Of a stretch of 25,262 bases of DNA, positions 8,032 through 18,703 are shown piece by piece. The notes under the pieces are model-generated. The model made no database searches. It worked only from the letters and a program-made list of their open reading frames with translations, and was not told where the DNA came from. This DNA comes from Ophiothrix spiculata (Eukaryota > Echinodermata > Ophiuroidea > Amphilepidida > Ophiotrichidae). The first letter of the stretch is position 1. Each line of letters begins with the position of its first letter. The stretch lies in assembly GCA_000969725.1 (NCBI GenBank), contig JXSR01S010543.1. One strand, given 5' to 3'. The translations under genes and the position numbers were made by a program.

Positions 8032-11000
8032 TTAGAATGGCTTACCTATGCAGTGAGTTTTATTCTGTGGGGATAAATAAAACCCAGTTGGACATGCGCA
8101 GTGGTAGGCACCTTCTGTGTTGATGCAGATGTGGGAACAACCGCCATTTTCTGATAAACATTCGTCTACGTCTGAAAGAAAAATATTGTCGATTTGTTGG
8201 ATTGTATGTTTAAGAAATGAGTTATCCAATCTTCTGTCAACAACAGAGCACAGTCTTACTGATCAGATAACGTCAAAAAGAAGCTAAAAGAGGACCGCAT
8301 TCATATTACTAATTTTATTTTGCGCGAACTCCCAAGTGTCATGGGGCCTCATATTCAGTTGCGGCTTTACTGCCATCTGAGTGCATTATAAGCTATTTTA
8401 ATATTTAACTTTAACATAATACCTTATGGACTGGCGTTTGGGAATTGAAAAGTTGAATATTTACACTTTGATATCATATCAACACGAATATATGTCGTTT
8501 TATGATATTGAGTGTCACATTAATAATATGCTTAGAAATTCGAAAGTTGTTCTATCAAATAGGCTGCACTCTTAGAAGGCCGGGGTCAAATATACGAGTA
8601 GTTTTCCGGATCATTTTATTTTGATCCTTTAAGGGTCACTTTTGATCCAACGTGGATCGTTTTGATCCTTTTTCGGATCAATATATACAAATGGATCAAA
8701 TTCACCAGGATCATTTTTGATCCGGTTTTAGGATCATTTTATTTTGATCCTTTTTGATTACAATATCAAAGTTTTGATCCGTATTTCTGGATTACTTTGA
8801 TACGGAAAGGATGAGCTCATATTTGAGAACACCCCATATCCACTACATAGCCGGGAATGTATACAATGGTATAAATACGATGATTTCACCACACTTGACA
8901 GCTGCCTGTCCCTTGGCCGAGTGGTTAGAGCGATGGTCTCGTAATTACATAGTGTACGTGCGGCGTGGGTTAAAACCCTGCTAGGGTCACTTCAGTGAGA
9001 TATTTTTAGGCAGATCTTTTTTATAAGAAATATTTGATCCTTTTTTCGGATCAAGAATTGTGATCCTTATTTTTGGATCACTTTGATCCTTAAAGGGTAA
9101 GCTCATATTTGATATCTAAAAAGGATCAAAATTGATCCTTTTTGTCTCATATTTGATCCTGGCTTTCTAAGAGTGTGTGGCATTCCTATCAGGCAGTATG
9201 AAAGAATGAGCGTGACGCTGTCGTCACCACACGGGAAACTCATCTTGACATGCCAGTACAGTCACATTATCACCGTGACAGCACTGGCTCCTGTACTCGT
9301 GGAAATCCTCAGCAAAGTTACTCCATAGGAATCACGGCAGCGGGGTTCACCTACGGTGCCTTTGTCGTCACGTTAAAGATCCGATGTTGACCCCAAAAGT
9401 TATACATTCCTTGACAATTTCAAAGGCCAAAGTTGATTTTCCTTATTAAGCTTACCGGTACAGTTTTTGTAGTTGGAATCAATGGTGTAGCCATACTGGC
9501 ACCCGCAGACAAAGCCACCAAGCATATTGAGACAAGCTTGTTCGCATCCTCCGTTGTTTGCTTGACATTCATTTACGTCTAAATAAAGGAGCAAGGGATG
9601 ATACGAACGAAGATGATTTATAACTCAAACACAACATTGTTTGAAGTGGTCATTTATATTTTTAACCAAAATTTCACATTTTACTTCACATAAAGTTTTA
9701 AAGCAGTGGAAATATATATACCGATGATTGTTTAGAACACATTCTCAACATTTATTTAATTTCGGTTTGAATTTAATTGATTTTAAGTATTAGTATTTTT
9801 TGTAATCGATTTGTACATATTTCAAATCATTAATTATACTTGATTATCGATTATGTTGACTGATTTGTGAAGATTTTGGCTGAAATGATAATCAAAACGT
9901 TCTTGAAGTCAAATGTGTCATTTGCGTCTCTAATTTCGGTAAACATGATAGCATATCCATACTACATCTTAAAATTAGTTTTTATGAATAGCGCCATCTA
10001 TATTTGTAAATAAAATGTCCCCATTTCCATAGACTAGTCCTGGGATAGGTATTTCAAGACTTATAGTCCACTCAGTATTTACACACAATATAGAAAGCAA
10101 ACTAGAGAAATAGAAAGTATTCAATTTCTTCACATAATACATATGGACATGATCTATTCTGTATACTCTGTCGATTTGCTGAGATTTATATGAATAATTT
10201 AGCGTATATGTTACAAATTTCTATAATATTTTTTTGAGATGTCATTGTGTGAGTAAACCCGGATTCTATACTTTTTATGTCAGTTCAAAGTTTATATTCA
10301 AAAGTTGTAGAAAACAAGTTCAACGTTCAACGTACCTCGAGCGGCGTATCGAGCGTGAAATCGAGTAGGCAGCTCATCAAATATCTGCCCTGTATCTATT
10401 ATATGCCTAGAATCTTGTGGAGTCGTAGGCAACTTTGAATGCATCTCAAGACGAAGATTTTGTCCACTGGAAGCCACGCCCACTCTTGTCTGTGATTGGC
10501 AGAGCTTTGTAATCATTGGTGATCGACTCTTCGGGCCGTCTAAAATCAAGAGATAATCTCCCAGACATCCGGTTTTGGACGATCCTACAAAAGAAAAACA
10601 TTTCGCGCAAAAGTTCCAGTTTTAAGATATAAAATCATTGCACTGTTGTTACGTAGGCCTTATCTATGGATTTCCTGCCCCACTCAAGTTTTATATACCT
10701 TACAAGATGAATAAATTTGATCTGGTTCATAATGTTTTAATTCTTTAGACCATTCCTATACTAGTGCCATATAAGTTGGGGAAATTCGGAACTCAGAACG
10801 ATGCAAATTACGCTTCTATTCACTGATCGTTTTAAAACACACTACAGTTTTCACGGAATCAAGTGGAAAAAAACCCTGGATATTCCAAAATTGTATTGTA
10901 CGTATTGCAGATACTGCACTGAAGAGCTTTGGGAAAGACAATCAATAAATTATGTTTGAAGAGTCGTAATATAATCATTTATTCTTAGACTCACCATGTA

Positions 11001-14000
11001 TACATTGTATGCAGCGCCCCAAGAAGGAGCATTTCCGTGACTTCCGAACCACGGAGCAATTAGAGTAAAGTTTCTTGCCCAAAGAAACAAGGAGACGTAA
11101 ACCGGGGCTCGAACCCACAATCTCTGTATTACGAGACCTTTGCTCTAACCGCTCGGCCACGCTTAATATGTATACAATCTTGAACAGCACCAAAACTTAC
11201 TTGGAATTAATAGTTCTTCAATGATAAGATTAACTATGAACCCGTATTGAATTGTTATAAGCCAGACAGTATCAGTTCCGGGCGGGAAAGACAGAGGATA
11301 ATTCAAACTTTTCAGTATACCACTTGGTGCCGTAAGTGTCTGCTGTAAAGCTGCAAGATGAATGGAACAAATGGTTCAAGAGATAATACAGGGCGTCTCA
11401 ATAAAAGTGTAACACTCGGAAATTGCTTGTTTTAGGCATGAAATCGTGTCGTAATTTATATAAATTTTATGTCAAATTCAAGATAAAGGACCTATCTTTC
11501 CAGTACAATTTACCCCATCACGATGGCTTTTGTCAATCTGGAGATATACGCAATTGTTTGCAGGTAAGCGAAATCCACTCTGTGCCACTTTTCAATAAAG
11601 CGATAGAAACACGTTTCTGAATAACATTTTCAAACAATAGCAATGAAACATGTGTAAAATGTGTGAAAACTGTTATGTAATAATTGATTTGCACCCATCA
11701 ATTAGTACTGGTGTTAGTGCATTGTTCTTATGATATCAATTATGTAACTATCCTACCATGCAGAAAGTGCATTCATCATGATCTTTAGCAATCTTGTCAG
11801 ATGAATGTTGGTGCCTGTAAAAGAAACATGGCAGCAGGAAATGGGCAACAGTTGCAGTTTACTCTCAATGATAGAGTGTTCATGGTGTTGCAGTATCATG
11901 AAACTCGAAACGCTGCAGAAGTCATCAGACAATTTCAGTTGCAGTTTCCGGGTAGGAAATTACCTGTTCGTCAAACGGTGACAAGGAACTACCANNNNNN
12001 NNNNNNNNNNNNNNNNNNNNNNNNNNNNNNNNNNNNNNNNNNNNNNNNNNNNNNNNNNNNNNNNNNNNNNNNNNNNNNNNNNNNNNNNNNNNNNNNNNNN
12101 NNNNNNNNNNNNNNNNNNNNNNNNNNNNNNNNNNNNNNNNNNNNNNNNNNNNNNNNNNNNNNNNNNNNNNNNNNNNNNNNNNNNNNNNNNNNNNNNNNNN
12201 NNNNNNNNNNNNNNNNNNNNNNNNNNNNNNNNNNNNNNNNNNNNNNNNNNNNNNNNNNNNNNNNGTTTCTATCGCTATATTGAAAAGTGGCACAGAGTGG
12301 ATTTCGCTTACCTGCAAACAACTGCGTATATCTCCAGATTGACAAAAGCTATCGTGATGGGGTAAATTGTACTGGAAAGATAGGTCCTTTATCTTGAATT
12401 TGACATAAAATTTGTATAAATTACGACACGATTTCATGCCAAAAACCAGCAATTTCTGAGTGTTACACTTTTATTGAGACACCCTGTAAGTTAAAATCTC
12501 CATGTTAGGACATATAGATATATGCACACGGTAACAGACAATTTAATAATGTGGACGTATATTGACTTTCCAATCACAGCCTGTTTGCTCGGACCCAGCT
12601 TCAATATGCGCTGCAAAAGTGACACGTCATGATTTATGCAAAATTGCAAATCTCTCGTTGCGAAGAACGCTTTAAACCACTGCTTCCAAACAAGTGTGGT
12701 GGACATTTTAACCACACGTCAAGTCTATGGAGAATAATTTCTATTGTAGTTTTAGTGCTGATGAATCCAAATGAAGCAAAAGTTAGCAATATCACGCTAA
12801 TGGGCAGATCCCTCGACTAACCCTTAAAAGCCTACTACTGAACCACCACCCACTGACCAATGTCCTCTCTTTCTATAGTAATTCATCTGACCAATATAAA
12901 TGTAGTGACCAAATCAATTTAGTGACTATAACAGCGAGGTTGTCACAACTGATCCGTTCAAGCCGAAGTCAGAGACGAGTTTTTCAAGTTATGATCAAAA
13001 TATATTTTCAGAAATTGTAATACTCCGACCTCCCTTAAAATCATTACTTGATATTAATTTTATTTGGACAGTTTGTATCCGTTCGATCATCAAGGGGGAA
13101 ATTTTGCAAACGCATTCATCAGAATGAATACGCTGGGCTCCGACGTCTTATCCAAAATATAAGACGCCGGTAACCGCTAATCAATATAAGCACTTGATTG
13201 GCCCGTATCCTTAAGCATTTGTTTTCAGCGTCAAACATATAACACGCGTGACGCTTTGGTGATTGCGCGAATTTCTTGTAACGCGTTGTTAAACGCGGTG
13301 CGTCATGCAGAGGTCGCGCATGTAAACATCGCCATTTTGTCAACCTCTTCACCAAAACCTTCCACTCACAAACGATTGCCGTGTATTTATATAGGGCGAG
13401 TGAGCTGGCAAGTTGTGTAATTCTACTGGTGAAAATTTTGACTAATTATGATCAGCGGTTACCTACGATTTATAGTGAAGCGCCGATATCGAGGGTACCA
13501 GCGTACAGCATTAACTGACTTTATCTTAAACTTATATTTCTACTTACACACCGATTTAAAACGGATGACAAAGCCAGCCATATCAATATTTCGATTGGTT
13601 CCTGATTTAAAACGGATCCATACATTGCCACCGTCACAAGTGATTGGATTAGGTAAATGAGCACCACAGAAACGACCAATAAGCGGCGATAGTTCACCCA
13701 AGCCCTCGCGTAATTCGATGTATGACGTCTCACATTTGCCATCCTTGTTCGGCACTAGAATAAAAAGATTGGTAAAATATGTTAAGAACCATGCACATGG
13801 AGTTTCTGTTTCAATTCAGTATCGCTCGCCCAAGTTTGATTAATTGCTCAAGCCAATATCAAGTTAGCTTATGGTATTCAATTTTTACTTACTTGGTAAG
13901 TCTATGTCCATAAACTCAACTTTAACCCCAAATCCTTCTTCCACTCCAATCGACCAATCACATGTCGTATTTGGTGCAAATAGTTCCGGGTATTTGGGAG

Positions 14001-17000
14001 AAAAGATTTGTCCTTCCGGTTCAAATATAACGCCACCGCATGCTGCAATTGATTAAATTTAAATATACACGTGAGCTATTGTTAACATCCTTGAATCAAG
14101 GAATAAAACACTTAATATCAAAGCAAGGAATTTTTGTTTCTCGAGATTCAATAATATATTTCAGAGATGACAAAGTGTTTACAATAATCAATCTAATAAG
14201 CTTGTAAATTACCTGAAAGTTATGAGCGCTTGTAAGTAGTCTTGTAATGTTCATAGGTTACTAGGATACTGCAATATAAGCTGGTAATGAGAGCATTAAG
14301 TGATTTCTTTACTAGTATAGCTCGTTGGTGATTTGTAGTATTAAACTCGATATGATCAGGTACCTAAAAAATACTCAGTGGAAGTGTGATATTGGCCTTT
14401 GATCTGGTCGCATTATTACTATGATTACATGATCTACTATTGACGTGCGAAGGATAATTGATAGAGGGGAAGGGTTTGTCAATTTTTGCTTAATATGTTG
14501 AATTAGTAGGTTGCCGTTTAAGCAATCGTCATTTGATTTCTTTCCCATTGTGGTCTTTTTTTTATAAACCCCGGGCACATTATTCGCACGCACGAAGAGC
14601 AGTGGTTCCTGTGCTTTCCCTTTAGAATTCAATATGCAAAGTCTAGATACATGGTATCTCCACGAAAATGGACTGAAATAGCACAATGTTCATAGACATT
14701 GTGTATAGTGCATTATTTTGCTGATTTCGCACTAGCAAGGAAAGACGCCAATATGTATTGCGCATTGTTATACTGATTTTACCTCCAGTCATGACGCTGC
14801 ACCTATATAGAAGATTAGTCTGAATAATATCTCCAACACTTAGTACCCGTCCTTCACCGATCTGATCGCCATTCTTGGGAATGATAGTATCAAGACGATT
14901 TTTGCTAAATGATCTGGAGCTATAATGCATCACTGACTCTAGGTCATACGGTTGCCCCATGGAATCAATCTGCAAAATAATTACGAAAATTGGTTATTGT
15001 ACAGTCTAAGTATGGCGATCTTTTGGTGCATCATCACCTTATTTAACTAGTCACATGTGTAGAATTTCCAGGTGGGAGGCTTTGACATTTTCTCGACTTA
15101 TACGTTGGACTTGTATTTACTAAGATGATCTAAACTGAAGCTATTAAAACTAAAAAAACACCATGTCCTCTTTCAAATAATCCTCATTGCATTTCTTTCC
15201 ATTAATGTCTTTAGAATTTTGAGACCCCGTTGCACGTCCTCTGCATGCGTGATCAGCGTAGCTTCCGCACAGTTCCCTGTGATTCAATATTTTAAGTAAA
15301 AACTGCTCGGTAACTCAACATAAATGCACTGAAATGCCACGAAGTTTGTTAACACTTCGTCAGTTCAAATGTTCTGTCCGTAAATAACAATGCTTTTTGT
15401 AATCCGTAGTAAAATATTTTGTTAACCCATTACTTATTCTATTCACTGGAGTCAATAAATATAGATAATCCCCACTTGAGAAATTGCAATCCTTGACAGT
15501 CCTTTTGTGTTTACACGATAAAAAGCACAACTAAAATTCTCTAGGCGTTATGCTTTTCGTCGAAGACAATAGCCTATCCTATACTTTGATTGACAGGCCT
15601 CTTTTGTGCGGTAAAATTAATTCGATACTTCTATTGTCATTTTCGATTTAGTTAACAAAATCCTTTGTCCTTTAATGAGATAACGGACAGAACATTTGAA
15701 CTAGCTAACTGTGTAATCTTGCATTATTGTGATGATTTCATATTACTAGGAACGGAAGATGCTAATGTGTATATATCGATTTCACATTGGGAAGGCTCAA
15801 GTAGCGTTTGGTTTGAACTAAATATTGTTAGACTAGTGATGTGACGAGAAATATTACAATTTTTCATTTAATCACGGTTTTATACGTCCTCTTGGGTGAT
15901 CTCAGCTACCAGATCCCAGCTACCAGGTTTGCAACCATCTTATTAAACTCATGCAACATCACTAAACACGAATAAAACATGCATGTTAAATGTTGTTTTT
16001 AATGTATACAGAAGAAATTTTTACTCTAACCATGTACAGATTTGTATCCCAACACAGTGAAAAATATTACATAAGGCCATTTTCACGAAAAAGTGGACAT
16101 GGGAAAAATATTGATAAAAGGATGTAACTATTCAATGAAAAATGCTACCACCATATATTTAGTATCAAATGAAAGCTATTTTGAAGCTCATTAAAATGAA
16201 CTGAACTTTGAAAAGACTGAACAAAAATGTCTATGAAGTTTCTTTTAAAAACCTAATTTTTGGTCAAATTTCTTGATTTTCATAATAAAAAGTAGTAATT
16301 TTTATTAATTTTTTCAACCCATTCTTGGTTGTTTACTTGGGTGTTATTGTTCTAAATGGCTTAAATGAGGATCAAAGTTACACATGAGGTTGTATTTTTT
16401 GTTAAGCCTGACCAGGCTTTACGGTTCCGTGCACCCAAAAATCAGCGGACAAATTGTCCTTCCGTTACCATGATCCCTTCGCATTTCGCATTGTTAAAAC
16501 ATAACCGTAGGGAATATTTTGAAGTGGAATGTGGCAAACTATTGCAGAAACACCAAGCAATGCATTCAGTAACTTTGAAATAAAATATCTTCATAAATTT
16601 CATAACAATTTTCAAAAATGTACTGAAGGTGAAAAACCATTTCCGTTTTGCTGTACTTCCGTAACCGACCTCATTAACCCTTACCCTCCTATGTACTACA
16701 AAGTACTACAGGAAGAAATCAAGAATTCGCCTAAGTCCCTATACGTCACAGACGGCGGACATAAATGATCAGGGAATTGCTGCCCGGGAAGGCCACGCTC
16801 GGTGGCTTGGCATAGCTGGACATTGGATCGGGATAGCGGGGGTCAGGGGTTCGAATCCCAGGGGGAACCGGTGGGAATCGGAAATTTTTTCATGACGTAT
16901 TCGGACTTCGACTGTATTTAAGCGTGCGAGAGTAAGGGTTAATATGCATATTTTGCGACAGAGGAATTTTTATGAAAAAATTCCTGTTGAATATGAATGC

Positions 17001-18649
17001 TTTCAGGTATACTCAACTAAATAGGGAATTAGTTTTATTTTATCCAATTCAATTTTGGCAAGGTATGTGTTTGAAATACAGAAAAATTCTGTGATTGTCC
17101 TTCCGTTACCGTGAAAATGCCCATAACTAATACATCAAGTGGTGCTATTCATTCATACCAAGCTGCTATCGTACTTGTCGAAATTGTGCTTCCCGTAGTC
17201 TGCTACGTTTTCTTCCATAACATCAACATGATTATCTCGATCCGGACGGTTCTGTTCGTGCCAAAATCCAATAGCATGTCCCAACTCATGGACGATGACT
17301 CCCAGGGTATCGCACCCCGGACCGATAGAGACGAGTTGTTCAGTTCCAAAATACCCAACATTGGAACAGCATCTGTGATTAATTAAAATTTGGGTTCTAG
17401 TTACAGTCGAACGCAATGGTTGAACTTAGTGATTTGAGTAATTTTGTATTGTATTCAGTATGAAAATGATGAAAATCTAAACAATGGTTTTAAGCATTTT
17501 AATTTTTGTTTCATTTCCCCTTATATTCAGTGGTTTAAGTTTACATAATAAGTCGCACATGCGGTAAGCGTTTCTTCTATATAGCTTACGAATATTTTTA
17601 TGTGAATCACAACATCAAATATGAGATTAAAGATACATGTACCTTTGTTACATCTTTAGTTTCGTATTCTGTTTTGAATGTTAAAGCCATCATAGGTGTG
17701 TAATTATTGATGCTATACTGAAAATTGTATTAATTGTGATTTAAAGGACTGGTAGTAAAAGTACATGATACTTACCCATCGCTGGAGACAATTTTAATAT
17801 ATCCCGTTTGGTTTTGACGAGGTTCGAATCTCAGGCATGTGTACTGCTCCCAGTGGTTCATACCTTGTATCAACAGGTTAACTGTTTTATCTGAAAATCA
17901 ATTATTCAAAAAGAGTGGTAATATAATGCTTTATCTGAAAATCAAATATTTGAGAATGTTAAAATATGATGCTAATCTGATTGTTTCATCTATTTATCAA
18001 GGCTTTCTATTGTCAAATCCCTAGAATCCTATCAATCCCTAGCATCCTATCCCTATCATCCCTAGAACTCGTTTCTATCCTTACCAAAATATACATTTGG
18101 TATATAGGACAAAACATGACCTTGGTCTGATATCGGGACTGTGAATGTGTCTGTCCCTGGCTACATGCCTTCGTATGGCGCTGCCTTGTCCCTCTTATCG
18201 CCCTTATATTATTGACGAAATGTATGTTTTAAAATCCTAATCGACTTATGTAATGTAACTGTTTATTGTGAGAAAAGGCTTCGTCAAACTGCACGGCTGC
18301 TCTCTTACAGGAGCTTAGCCGCAGATGAGTCTTTATCTTTTTCCTTCTCCTTGTCCCACTTATCGCCCTTATCCCTTTTCCCCTTCTTTTCGTTTTTTTT
18401 TGTGCTTCGTCGTCCCTATTTAAAAGTCAATGGAAACGAAGTCCCAAAAGCTAAGTCACTGTTCTTTTAGACTGCTCGTTTGGTCGAGTGCAGAGATTTT
18501 AGTAGAGCGAACCTCTGGAAGTCTCTGTAATATTTCTCCGAATTATTTAGTTGGTTGCGATTTGGAATCTAAAGCCAACAGCAGCAAGTATTATTTCAGT
18601 AATAAAAAATGCCAAACTGCTCCAAACTAATCTAAATTTCTAATGAGAT

Positions 18650-18703
<54 letters not shown>

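Larger units (their letters stand above)
11389..12486 (+). mobile_element. Tc1/mariner-like transposon with >220-bp inverted ends, gap inside
   Basis: The left end cagggcgtctcaataaaag and the right end, read inverted, cagggtgtctcaataaaag are near-identical, and the match continues about 220 bases (11389-11610 against 12486-12265) until the assembly gap. Both ends are flanked by TA, the mariner-type target. A short frame inside resembles the DNA-binding start of a transposase. The inverted ends themselves carry open frames on both strands, which are by-products. The element lies in the intron between CUB1 and CUB2. Confidence 0.85.

Noticed and set aside
8907..8990. Functional tRNA gene
   Set aside because: The B box lacks the invariant TTCGA, the acceptor stem pairs poorly, and it is embedded in a mobile element.
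11329..11340. Later acceptor (ttacagcag) for the CUB2 first-half exon
   Set aside because: With the phase-1 end of the preceding exon it leads to a stop. The upstream cttgcag keeps the CUB frame.
11925..12452. Frames running through the N block
   Set aside because: They exist only because N codons are not stops. Their real parts are translations of the transposon inverted ends.
14375..14686. 103-codon minus-strand frame ([18 protein letters not shown])
   Set aside because: There are no splice or domain links to the astacin chain and no recognisable motif. It lies in an intron and is probably chance or a faint repeat remnant.
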